From Streptomyces aureocirculatus (lineage in GTDB: Bacteria > Actinomycetota > Actinomycetes > Streptomycetales > Streptomycetaceae): 64,000 nt of DNA. The stretch spans positions 23,269 to 87,268 of the forward strand of contig NZ_JOAP01000031.1 in NCBI RefSeq assembly GCF_000720475.1, in the 5' to 3' direction. Positions 1 through 7,489 of the stretch are shown piece after piece; positions within the stretch are counted from its first letter, which is position 1, and each line of letters begins with the position of its first letter. The position numbers and the translations under genes were made by a program. The notes under the pieces were generated by a model that was given only the letters and a program-made list of their open reading frames with translations, was not told the DNA's origin and made no database searches.

Positions 1-444
1 CTCGGCGTCGGCCACCAGGTCCGCGTACACGGTGGTCGTGCCCGGGCGGCGCTGCTGGAGTTCGTGTACGAACCAGGCCCAGGGCAGGGCGGTGTAGCGC
101 ACTGTCGCCGGAGTGGTCCTGGCGAGGGCGAGGTGGATGTGGTGCTGGCGGCGGTCTGTCTGCAACTGCCCGGAGAGGACGACGGTGAGCGGTCCTGGGG
201 AGGCCGCCACGCCTCTGACGCGGGTCAGTACCGTCTGCGGGTCCACGGGGTCGGCGAGTTCGACCAGGCTCGCCGCCGCGGTGCCTGTCCAGGTGCTCGG
301 CGCCACGGCAGCCAGCACGTTGGTCACGTTGCCCGTGTCCACCAGGCAGCCCTTGCCCGCGGGTGCGGCCGTCACCAGCAGCACGGTTCCCGGCGCCGTG
401 TCCTCCCGTGTGATCTCCACAGCAGCACCGTAGCCGCTGATCAC
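1..444 (-). CDS. Hypothetical protein, N-terminal part; runs off the left edge
   Basis: An open frame of 148 codons enters from the left edge and starts at GTG 444, about 80 nt downstream of the histidine kinase stop on the same strand. There is no clear ribosome binding site, so the start is uncertain. The visible part alternates short hydrophobic strands (GTVLLVTAAPAGKGCL) with a second strand (PLTVVLSGQLQ) and then HLALARTT and TALPWAWF. This order loosely recalls actinomycete caspase-like domains, where a strand ends in SGHG; here the His position is Gln. That similarity is only an inference. I do not recognise the family, and the C-terminus is missing. It may belong to the upstream hydrolase-regulator-kinase operon. 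Confidence 0.6.
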   Translation of the reverse strand, partial: MISGYGAAVEITREDTAPGTVLLVTAAPAGKGCLVDTGNVTNVLAAVAPSTWTGTAAASLVELADPVDPQTVLTRVRGVAASPGPLTVVLSGQLQTDRRQHHIHLALARTTPATVRYTALPWAWFVHELQQRRPGTTTVYADLVADAE

Positions 445-522
445 GGCTTTGCGGGAGTCGGATGCTTTTGCTGACGCCTCGCTCCGCGCTGCCGGCGTCC
501 GCGCGTGCCCCGCAACGGCGGT

Positions 523-1668
523 TCAGCGGCGTACCGTGAAGCGGAAGACGCAGCCGTCGCCGGTGGGGCCGGGAGAGGTCAGGGTGAGGGTGCCGCCGTG
601 GGCCGCGGCGACCTGGCGGGCGATGGCCAGGCCGAGGCCGGTGCCGGGGGCCTCGGAGCGCCCGCGCCAGAAGCGTTGGAAGACGCGGGCCTGATCGTCG
701 GCGGGGATGCCGGGGCCGTGATCGGTCACCACGACCGCCACTTCGGACCCGGTGGTCTCCACGCGGACATGCACCGCGGTGCCCCCCGGTGCGTAACGGA
801 CGGCGTTGTCGACGAGGTTGCCGATCGCCCGGCGCACGGTGGGCTCGTCGACCGGGCAGACGGCGGCCTGCGGCCCGGACAGCGAAAGCCGGGTCCCCTT
901 CGCCGCCGCGTGCACGTCGGTGTCCTCGACCACGGCGCCGGCGACAGCCATCAGGTCGACCGGTCGCCGGTCGAGCGTACGGGCCCTCCCGCGGGCGTCG
1001 ACAAGGAGTTCGTCCATGACCGCTTGGAGCCGCACGGCCGCCGACCGGGAGCGTTCCAGGCCCTGGCGGTAGACGGCGAGGGTGGGCTCGGGGTGCGCGA
1101 GGAGCACCTCGGCGTTGGTCACCAGGACGGCCAGGGGTATGCGCAGTTCGTGGCTGGTCTCCTCGACGAGGCGTCGCTGGGTCTCGGCGGCCTGCTCAAG
1201 GCGGTCGAGCATTCCGTCGAAGCTCGCCGCGAGGGTGATCACCTCGGTCGGGCCGTGCCGCAGGGCGATGCGGCGGCCGAGGTCGGCGCCCTGGATGTCG
1301 TCGGCGACCGCCCGCACCCGGTCGATCGGGCGCACCGCCCGGCCCGCCCACCACCAGGCGAGCCCGCCCGCGACGGGGCCGAGCGCGACGACGGTCCAGA
1401 TCGCGGCGGCGGACCGGTGGGTGGTGGTGTCCGTGACGGTGTCCGTGGTGGCGTGCGCCACGGCCGCTGCGCCCGTCGGCTCGTCCCTCGTCGTCTCGGT
1501 GTCGGTGGCGAGCACCACGCCGAACAGCAGCAGTGCCGGGGTGTAGCTGGCGAGAAACCCGAGCAGGGCGAGGCGCACGCGCAGGGAACCCCATGGCAGG
1601 GCGGTCCACGGCCGCGTACCCCATGGCAGTGCACCCCGAAGGGGCAGTGCGCCGCGAAGGCGCCTCAT
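523..1668 (-). CDS. Two-component sensor histidine kinase
   Basis: A 381-residue membrane kinase that should autophosphorylate and pass phosphate to the regulator encoded just upstream. Two membrane segments (about residues 32-54 and 88-108) flank a short Thr-rich external loop of only about 30 residues. A HAMP linker follows, then a HisKA box with SHELRIPL (His173), the N box NLVDNAVRYAP, and ATP-lid glycines in DHGPGIP and GTGLGLAIA. The order is that of OmpR/EnvZ-class kinases. The ATG overlaps the regulator stop as ATGA, so the pair is translationally coupled. The first 30 residues contain a local repeat (RGALP and TALPWG units) from a small tandem DNA duplication. Signal unknown; the adjacent hydrolase suggests envelope stress. 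Confidence 0.93.
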   Translation of the reverse strand: MRRLRGALPLRGALPWGTRPWTALPWGSLRVRLALLGFLASYTPALLLFGVVLATDTETTRDEPTGAAAVAHATTDTVTDTTTHRSAAAIWTVVALGPVAGGLAWWWAGRAVRPIDRVRAVADDIQGADLGRRIALRHGPTEVITLAASFDGMLDRLEQAAETQRRLVEETSHELRIPLAVLVTNAEVLLAHPEPTLAVYRQGLERSRSAAVRLQAVMDELLVDARGRARTLDRRPVDLMAVAGAVVEDTDVHAAAKGTRLSLSGPQAAVCPVDEPTVRRAIGNLVDNAVRYAPGGTAVHVRVETTGSEVAVVVTDHGPGIPADDQARVFQRFWRGRSEAPGTGLGLAIARQVAAAHGGTLTLTSPGPTGDGCVFRFTVRR

Positions 1669-2336
1669 GGCCGCTCCTTGAGCTGGTAGCCGACATTGGT
1701 GATCGTCACGATGAGGGGCGGCTCGCCGAGTTTCCTGCGGAGCCGGCTGAGGATGACCCGTACCGACGCGGTGAAGGGGTTGGCGTGCGCGTCCCAGACG
1801 TGTTCGAGCAGGTCCTCGGCGGAGAGGACGTCGCCCGGATGGTGCATGAAGTACCGGAGAAGCGAGAACTCGCGTGCGGTGAGCCGGAGTTCGGTGTCGG
1901 CACGCCGGGCCGTGTGCGCCGCGAGGTCGAGCGTGAGCTCACCGACGTGCAGCGTCGAGCCGTGCTCCTCGCCGCGTCGGCCGAGCGCGCGCACCCTGGC
2001 CACGAGTTCGGCGAAGTGGAACGGTTTGACCAGGTAGTCGTCGGCTCCGGCGTCGAGCCCGGCGACCCGGTCCGCCACGGCGTCGCGCGCGGTGAGCACC
2101 AGGGACCGGCGCGGCCGGCGCAACTCCGGTTCCCGCGCGAGACGGCGGATGAGTTCCAGGCCGTCGCCGTCGGGCAGCCCCAGGTCGAAGCAGGCGACGT
2201 CGTACGTGGTCGTCCGGAGGAGTTCCTCTGCGTGGGCGCAGGTGGTGGCGAGGTCGACGGCGTACGACTCGTTGCGCAGGCCGAGCGCGACGACATCGGC
2301 GAGATCGGGGTCGTCCTCGATCAGCAGGATCCGCAT
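1665..2336 (-). CDS. OmpR/PhoB-family response regulator
   Basis: A 223-residue regulator with an N-terminal receiver domain (acidic pocket Glu7-Asp8-Asp9, phospho-acceptor Asp51 in FDLGLPDGDG, Lys in DDYLVKPF) and a C-terminal winged helix (LTAREFSLLRYF, VRVILSRLRRKL). It should bind DNA as a dimer when phosphorylated by the adjacent kinase. I chose ATG 2336, with GAGGG 12 nt upstream, over an in-frame TTG at 2348 that abuts the same GAGGG. The gene begins 15 nt after the serine hydrolase stop and overlaps the kinase by 4 nt, so the three genes read as one operon. The hydrolase is a plausible target as well as a neighbour, but no binding site was proved. Confidence 0.93.
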   Translation of the reverse strand: MRILLIEDDPDLADVVALGLRNESYAVDLATTCAHAEELLRTTTYDVACFDLGLPDGDGLELIRRLAREPELRRPRRSLVLTARDAVADRVAGLDAGADDYLVKPFHFAELVARVRALGRRGEEHGSTLHVGELTLDLAAHTARRADTELRLTAREFSLLRYFMHHPGDVLSAEDLLEHVWDAHANPFTASVRVILSRLRRKLGEPPLIVTITNVGYQLKERP

Positions 2337-2351
2337 GTTCCCAGTCAACCC

Positions 2352-4106
2352 TCAGTCGGCGCGGGCCGCGACGGTCGTTCCGCGCGGACCCGCGACGCTC
2401 ATGCGTCCTGCGCGGAACGTGACGGTCACCTCGGGGCCTGTGCCCGCCGGGTCGTCCGGGCGGTACCGGTCCCGGCCCGCGGGGACGAGGGTCAGTGAGA
2501 GTGGCTTGGTGGGGACTTCGGCCGCGGCGATGCCGCCGACCGCGTCGAGCGAGTACCAGCCGGTGATCGGCCCGGTCCGGGTCGTGAGGGTGACATAGGT
2601 GCGGACGTCTCCGCCGTGGAACAGGGTGGCGCCCAGTTCGACACCGCGAAGGGGGCCGAAGTCCCGTTCGAGTGCGGCGCGTTCCCTGCGGCCCTCGCGG
2701 CTCTTCCCGTCGAGCAGGTCCCTCACGCGCCGCTCGTTCGCCCGGAAGTCGGCGGCCGTGGCACCGGCACTGCCGCCCGGCTTCTTCCCCGTACCCGCCT
2801 TCGGCTTCGGCTTCGGCTTCGGCTTCGGCGGGAAGAGTGTGGTGAGGGCGTCCGCGCCGGTGGCGGAGACCGTGATCCCGCCCCCTGCGGACTTCACGTC
2901 GAACGAACCGCCGGAGCGCAGCGTGTACTTCCCGACGGCGGCGGCCGCCCCCGGGGCAGGGGCCGTGGGCGTCCTGGGGGTGGGGAGCGGTTTGCCTGCG
3001 ATCAGCGCGGGGCCCACCTTCTTCAGAAGAGCCTCGGCGGACATCTTGGGCTTGTTGGAGGTGATCGCGATCGCCCGCTGTTCCCGGGGAATCCACAGGA
3101 CGACGGCGTCGTGCCCCACCTGGCCGCCGCCTCCGGAGCTCGCGAGGAACGGCTTGCCGTGGACGGACGCGTCGAAGGCGACCCAGCCGGGTGTCTCCGC
3201 GCGGCCTTCCCCCAGGTCGTGCCCCGGCTTGCTGATGGCCTGCACCGACTCGGCCGTGACCAGCTCGGCGGTGAACAGCGCCCGGGTCCAGGCCGCCAGG
3301 TCACCGGCGGTCATCGCCAGGCTGCCGTTGCCCTCCAGCGCCCAGTGCGGGCCTGTGAAGTCGCCCCGTTCGCCGGTGCGCCCGCCCTCCAGGTACCCGG
3401 TGGCCCGGGGCCCGGCCGGGGCCGGCTTCCCTTCCCAGAAGCCTCCCGTGACTCGTCCGCCCGGCAGCCGCAGCATCTTCGACGCCGTGTACTCGCGGTA
3501 CGTCGTACCTGACACCTTCTCGATGATCAGCGCGAGCAGGGTGTAGCCGGCGTTGGAGTACGCGTACCCACCGCCCGGCCGGAACGCCACCTCCAGTTGG
3601 CTGATCGCCTTCAGGGCCGCATCGCGGTCCAGGGGTTCGTGGTCCTCGCCGTGCGATCCCTTCAGGCCGCCGGTGTGCAACAGGAGCTGCCGCACCGTGA
3701 CTTCGGCCACCGGCCCTGTCAGCCGCCCCGGCAGCAGGTCGCCCGCCCGGTCGTCGAGCCGCAGCCTGCCGTCGTCGACGAGGTTGAAGACGGTCGCGGC
3801 GGTGACGGCCTTGGTGACCGATCCGATGCTGAACACGGTGTCCGTCGTGTTCGGTGTCCCGGCGGCGTCGTCGGCCGAACCGTACGCCGCCAGGCAGTCG
3901 GCCCTCCCCGCGGTCGTCACCGCGATCGAGCCGCTGAACCCGGCCCGCTCCCACCGCTCGAACGCCGAGTCCATCCGGGGGTCACACGTGGCCCGCGCGC
4001 TGCCGCCGTCCGCATCCGGTGCCGGTGCGTCAGCGCCTCCGGTACAGGCGGCCAGCACACCCACCGCCGCCGTCGCGGTCGCCACCGCCAGGTACTTGTT
4101 GGTCAT
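2352..4106 (-). CDS. Lipoprotein serine hydrolase, class C beta-lactamase/DD-peptidase fold
   Basis: A 584-residue exported protein. The N-terminus is a lipoprotein signal peptide with lipobox VLAAC (Cys21), so it should be anchored outside the membrane. The catalytic fold shows SVTK (Ser96-x-x-Lys99), the Tyr-x-Asn motif at YSN (Tyr183-Asn185) and a HTGG segment after LLL. These are the nucleophile, base and Tyr motif of the beta-lactamase/D-aminopeptidase/esterase family. After about residue 380 comes a second beta-rich domain joined through a KPKPKPKPK linker. The start could be GTG 4115, three codons upstream; neither has a strong Shine-Dalgarno. Substrate unknown: peptidoglycan, D-amino peptides or esters are all possible. 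It is the first gene of an operon with a two-component system. Confidence 0.88.
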   Translation of the reverse strand: MTNKYLAVATATAAVGVLAACTGGADAPAPDADGGSARATCDPRMDSAFERWERAGFSGSIAVTTAGRADCLAAYGSADDAAGTPNTTDTVFSIGSVTKAVTAATVFNLVDDGRLRLDDRAGDLLPGRLTGPVAEVTVRQLLLHTGGLKGSHGEDHEPLDRDAALKAISQLEVAFRPGGGYAYSNAGYTLLALIIEKVSGTTYREYTASKMLRLPGGRVTGGFWEGKPAPAGPRATGYLEGGRTGERGDFTGPHWALEGNGSLAMTAGDLAAWTRALFTAELVTAESVQAISKPGHDLGEGRAETPGWVAFDASVHGKPFLASSGGGGQVGHDAVVLWIPREQRAIAITSNKPKMSAEALLKKVGPALIAGKPLPTPRTPTAPAPGAAAAVGKYTLRSGGSFDVKSAGGGITVSATGADALTTLFPPKPKPKPKPKAGTGKKPGGSAGATAADFRANERRVRDLLDGKSREGRRERAALERDFGPLRGVELGATLFHGGDVRTYVTLTTRTGPITGWYSLDAVGGIAAAEVPTKPLSLTLVPAGRDRYRPDDPAGTGPEVTVTFRAGRMSVAGPRGTTVAARAD

Positions 4107-4219
4107 GTGCGGCACCGTACGAAGGGGGGTGCGAACCGGATGTGAACGAGCGTCAGTCCTCCGGGCCCGCCTCGGCGTCGCGCAGCAACTCGGCCGCGCG
4201 CGCCCCGCCTCCCACCCGT

Positions 4220-4235
4220 TCTACATTGCTGTAGA
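4220..4235. promoter_or_regulatory. Candidate operator, perfect 6-bp inverted repeat
   Basis: TCTACA and TGTAGA are separated by TTGC, in the 205-bp gap between the divergent serine hydrolase operon (starting 4106) and the membrane protein gene (4312). TACA/TGTA half sites recall BlaI/MecI-type repressor sites, although those usually have a 2-bp spacer. A TAGATT hexamer inside the right arm could be a -10 element. Confidence 0.35.
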
Positions 4236-4311
4236 TTCTAGTGCTCCAGGCGGCGTCCAGCGCGTCTCGGGCGCCTGACCACGGTGACTACTGCGACCAA
4301 CGGAGACGGGT

Positions 4312-4947
4312 GTGACCACGCGACTGCGTCCGGAGGACCGGGCCGACTTCGAGTGGGTGCTGACGCTGGCCCTGGACGTCACGGACATCCGTACCGCCCT
4401 GGACCGGGGCCCGGTCGCCTCCTGCGCGGCCGCCCTGCGCGCCCGGGCCCTGTCCGACGCCGACGCGATAGCCGCCCCGGCAGCCGACGAGTACCGGGCC
4501 TATCTGCGGGCACGCGCCGCCGTGGTGCCCGTGTCCGGGCCACCGGTACCGTCCCCCGGGGTCCCGAGGACCGGCCCGGTGGCCGAGTCGCGCCTCCTCG
4601 CTCTCGGGGTCCTCGCTCCGGTCCTCTCCGCCGTCGCGGCCACGGTCTTCCTGCTGTTCGGGTACGGGATCCGGCTCGCCACACCCGAGAGCGGCGTCGC
4701 GTCGACCCTCGTCACCGCCGGGTGGACCAGCGCCCTGGTGACGGCGGTCAGCACCGGCGTCGGCCTCGGCGCGCTGCTGGCCACAGCGGTACGCTCGCGC
4801 ACCTCCCACAGGACCGCCCACCGGCTCACCGTGCACAACCCGGAAGCCGAACGGGCCCGCGCCGCCTGGCACCAGGCACTCCTTGACCGCGGCCTCCTGC
4901 CCTACCTGCGCGGACAGCTCACGGTCGGCCCGCCCTCCGCCGACTGA
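4312..4947 (+). CDS. Conserved small integral membrane protein, function unknown
   Basis: A 211-residue protein starting at GTG 4312, with GGAG 7 nt upstream. The first ~95 residues are soluble and acidic/Arg-rich, with no motif I recognise. Two clear membrane segments follow (LLALGVLAPVLSAVAATVFL, about 98-118, and a second, about 129-157, around LVTAGWTSALVTAVSTGVGL), separated by a short loop, then a soluble Arg/His-rich tail. This is a two-pass membrane protein with both termini probably cytoplasmic. It is transcribed away from the hydrolase/two-component operon and converges on the amidohydrolase gene, with only 22 nt between stops. No enzymatic residues are evident. Confidence 0.75.
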   Translation: MTTRLRPEDRADFEWVLTLALDVTDIRTALDRGPVASCAAALRARALSDADAIAAPAADEYRAYLRARAAVVPVSGPPVPSPGVPRTGPVAESRLLALGVLAPVLSAVAATVFLLFGYGIRLATPESGVASTLVTAGWTSALVTAVSTGVGLGALLATAVRSRTSHRTAHRLTVHNPEAERARAAWHQALLDRGLLPYLRGQLTVGPPSAD

Positions 4948-4969
4948 CTCTTTCCGTCGGCCGCCCGCC

Positions 4970-6595
4970 TCACAGACGCGTGTCCCGGTGGACGGGTTCG
5001 CCGTCGACGACGGTGAGCAGGACCGGGAGGTCCGGGAGTTCCGTGGCCGCGGTGGTGAGCGGGTTGTCGCCGAAGGCGGTCAGGTCGGCGCGGTGGCCGA
5101 CTGCGATGCGGCCTGCCTCGTGTTCCTCGCCTGCCGCGTACGCGGCGTTGACGGTCATGCCCTGGAGGGCTTCCAGGGCGGTGAGCGCCTGCTCCGGGCC
5201 GTGCGGCGGGCGGGTGAGGTCACGGCTCGGCCGGCGGTGGCGGGCTCCCGCCATGACGCCGAGCGGTGGGTGGGGGGCGATGGGCCAGTCGGAGCCGAGG
5301 ACGACGACGGCACCGGAGTCGTGCAGGTCGCGGCAGCGCCACGCGCGGGAGGCACGCTCCTCGCCGAGGCGGCGTGACCAGTTGTCGGTGTGGTCGGCCC
5401 GGGTGAAGTCGCAGCAGTGGGTCGGCTGCATGGAGGCGACGACGCCCAACTCGGCGAAGCGGCGCAGGGTGTCGTCAGGGACGGTCTCGATGTGCTCGAC
5501 CCGGTGCCGCACCGGCCGGCTGTCCTCGGCCTTGGCCTTCTGGACGGCGTCGAGGACGTGGCGTACGGCCGCGTCCCCGATGGCGTGGGTGGCGGAGGGC
5601 ACCCCGGCGCGGTGGAGTTCACCGATGACGCGGGTGTACTCCTCGGGGTCGGGCCAGAAGGCGTGCCGGGACTCGCCGTGGCAGTCCGGGTGTTCGAGCC
5701 ATGCGGTGCCGTTGTCGATGGTGCCGTCCATGAAGATCTTCACGCCGCGGGTCTGCCACAGCCTGCCGCCCGCGCCCTGTTGTGCGATGAGCGCGCGCAC
5801 ACCGTCCATGCCGGTGCCGGGCTGGCACCAGGGGGCCACCCGCAGCCGCAGTGGCAGCCGCCCGGCCTCGTCGAGCTCTTCGTAGAAGGCGAGGCTGTCG
5901 CCGTTCGCGTCCATGACGTGGCCGCCGGTGAGGCCCGCGGCGGCCATGGCACGCAGCGCGGCGGCGAGGCGTTCGCGGCGCTCCGCGCGGGTGGGCTGCG
6001 GGGCGACACGCTCCACGAGCGCACAGGCGGCGTCTTCCAGGAGCAGGCCGGTGGGGCGGCCTGCGGCGTCGCACACCACCTCCGCGGTGGCCTGGTCGAA
6101 GGTGCGCGGTCCTGCGACACCGGCCAGTTCGAGGGCACGGCGGCTCGCCAGCATGGAGTGCGCGTCGAAGAGCAGCAGCAGGGCGGGCACGCCGTCGAGG
6201 ACGGCGTCGAAGGGGGCGGTCTCGACGGGCCCTCCGGCGAAGACGTTGGGGTCGAGGCCCCACCCCCGCAGCCAGGCTCCGGGAGCGAGGTCGCGCACCG
6301 CGCGGGCGAGTGCCGACCGCGCCTGCTCCACGTCGGTGCAGCCCGTCAGGTCGAGACCGTGTGTCAGGTCGGCGCCGGACACGGGGTGGATGTGACCGTC
6401 GACCAGGCCCGGGGTCACCACCGCGCCGCCCAGGTCGAGGACCGTGGTCGAAGTGTCCGCGAGCGCACGGATCTCTCCGTCGTCGCCGAGAGAGGTGATG
6501 CGTCCGTCGGCCGCCGCGAGGGCGGTGTGGGGCAGCAGCTCGCCGGTGACCGGGTCGAGCAGACGGGCCGAGAGGAGGACGAGGGAGGTGCGCAC
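4970..6595 (-). CDS. Metal-dependent amidohydrolase, YtcJ-like
   Basis: A 541-residue cytoplasmic hydrolase of the amidohydrolase family 3/YtcJ group. The metal-binding HxH motif is in VDGHIHP near residue 70. Downstream signatures are KIFMDGTID, RVEHIE and LGSDWPIAP, the expected order for a TIM-barrel amidohydrolase, followed by the C-terminal beta-sandwich (GHRADLTAF). I chose GTG 6595 because AAAGGAG lies 5 nt before it; an upstream in-frame TTG at 6613 has no such site. The substrate cannot be read from sequence; relatives act on N-acyl or formamide-like substrates. The TetR/permease pair next door suggests a scavenged nitrogenous compound, which is inference only. Confidence 0.87.
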   Translation of the reverse strand: MRTSLVLLSARLLDPVTGELLPHTALAAADGRITSLGDDGEIRALADTSTTVLDLGGAVVTPGLVDGHIHPVSGADLTHGLDLTGCTDVEQARSALARAVRDLAPGAWLRGWGLDPNVFAGGPVETAPFDAVLDGVPALLLLFDAHSMLASRRALELAGVAGPRTFDQATAEVVCDAAGRPTGLLLEDAACALVERVAPQPTRAERRERLAAALRAMAAAGLTGGHVMDANGDSLAFYEELDEAGRLPLRLRVAPWCQPGTGMDGVRALIAQQGAGGRLWQTRGVKIFMDGTIDNGTAWLEHPDCHGESRHAFWPDPEEYTRVIGELHRAGVPSATHAIGDAAVRHVLDAVQKAKAEDSRPVRHRVEHIETVPDDTLRRFAELGVVASMQPTHCCDFTRADHTDNWSRRLGEERASRAWRCRDLHDSGAVVVLGSDWPIAPHPPLGVMAGARHRRPSRDLTRPPHGPEQALTALEALQGMTVNAAYAAGEEHEAGRIAVGHRADLTAFGDNPLTTAATELPDLPVLLTVVDGEPVHRDTRL

Positions 6596-6731
6596 GGGGG
6601 CTCCTTTGGGCAACTCGGTGCGGGGTGGGTGCCGAGGTGGGCCGGTCCGACGGGCGGGGCGGAGTCGGGGCCCGGGGCGGTGGGTTCAGTCGTTGCTCAC
6701 CGCTTTGGTCAAAGCGCGTGGGGGGTGGACT

Positions 6732-7421
6732 TCAGCCGGTGCGCCCGGACGGCGACCGCCCGCCCGGGGCGTCAGCCCGGACAGGGGCCGGAACGGCGTC
6801 CAACGTACCGACGGGAAGCCCCAGTTCGCGTTCCGCCGTGGCGATGGGCAGCCGCCGCACCACAGGCAGGTCCTCTCCGCCGTCGGCGCCGTTGACGAGC
6901 ATGCCGAGTCCGTCGAGGACGACGAGGATCTGTACGGCCGTCACCAACGGGTCGCCGGTGCGGAACTCACCGGCGTCGACGCCGTCGCGAATGAGCGCTT
7001 CGAGGCGGTCGCGCCAGGCGTTCTCCTGGACGCCGACGCGTTCACGCAGGGCGGGGCGGTAGCGGCTGAGGTGCCGCGCGTTGAGCCAGAGGCGGCTGAT
7101 GTCGTCGTACGCCTCCCCCGACGCGCGCGCGAAGAACCGTGCCAGATGCCGGGTGGGCGTGGCGCCGCACCGGTCGGCCGGGAGGAGTTCGTCGAGTTCC
7201 GAGCCGACGGCGGCGCCATAGGCCTCGGCCACCAGGTCGTCAGCGGCGGGGAAGTAGTGACTGATCAGCCCCGGGCGGACGCCGAGCTCGTCGGCGACGC
7301 GTCGCAGGGTGATGCACTCAAGCCCCTCGGTCAGTGCGACAGAAGCGGCAGCGGCAACGATTTCCGCACGTCTGGCGGCCGGAGATTTACGGATTCGCTT
7401 GTTCGGAACGCTTGACGGCAT
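6732..7421 (-). CDS. TetR/AcrR-family transcriptional regulator
   Basis: A 229-residue regulator with an N-terminal helix-turn-helix (AARRAEIVAAAASVALTEG, then RRVADELGVRPGLISHYF) and an all-helical ligand-binding C-terminal domain. I chose ATG 7421 (MPSSVPNK); the frame remains open upstream to 7457 but that extension would enter the intergenic control region. It is divergent from the permease gene at 7490 with only 68 bp between starts, so it very likely represses the permease and itself. The inducing ligand is probably the permease substrate or a related nucleobase or amine. Confidence 0.92.
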   Translation of the reverse strand: MPSSVPNKRIRKSPAARRAEIVAAAASVALTEGLECITLRRVADELGVRPGLISHYFPAADDLVAEAYGAAVGSELDELLPADRCGATPTRHLARFFARASGEAYDDISRLWLNARHLSRYRPALRERVGVQENAWRDRLEALIRDGVDAGEFRTGDPLVTAVQILVVLDGLGMLVNGADGGEDLPVVRRLPIATAERELGLPVGTLDAVPAPVRADAPGGRSPSGRTG

Positions 7422-7430
7422 GGAATCGAT

Positions 7431-7455
7431 GCTATTGAGTGTGCGACCAATAAGC
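7431..7455. promoter_or_regulatory. Candidate TetR operator between divergent genes
   Basis: TATTG (7433-7437) and CAATA (7448-7452) form an inverted repeat with a 10-bp spacer. GC flanks extend it imperfectly to GCTATTG and CAATAAGC. It sits in the 68-bp gap between the TetR gene and the permease, where a shared operator is expected. Confidence 0.45.
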
Positions 7456-7489
7456 AAGCAGGTGGCTGACCAGCATCCGGAGGGGCCCT

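Noticed and set aside
64..6895. Long plus-strand frames antisense to the kinase, regulator, hydrolase and amidohydrolase genes
   Set aside because: They mirror third-position GC bias of the real minus-strand genes and carry no domain signatures.
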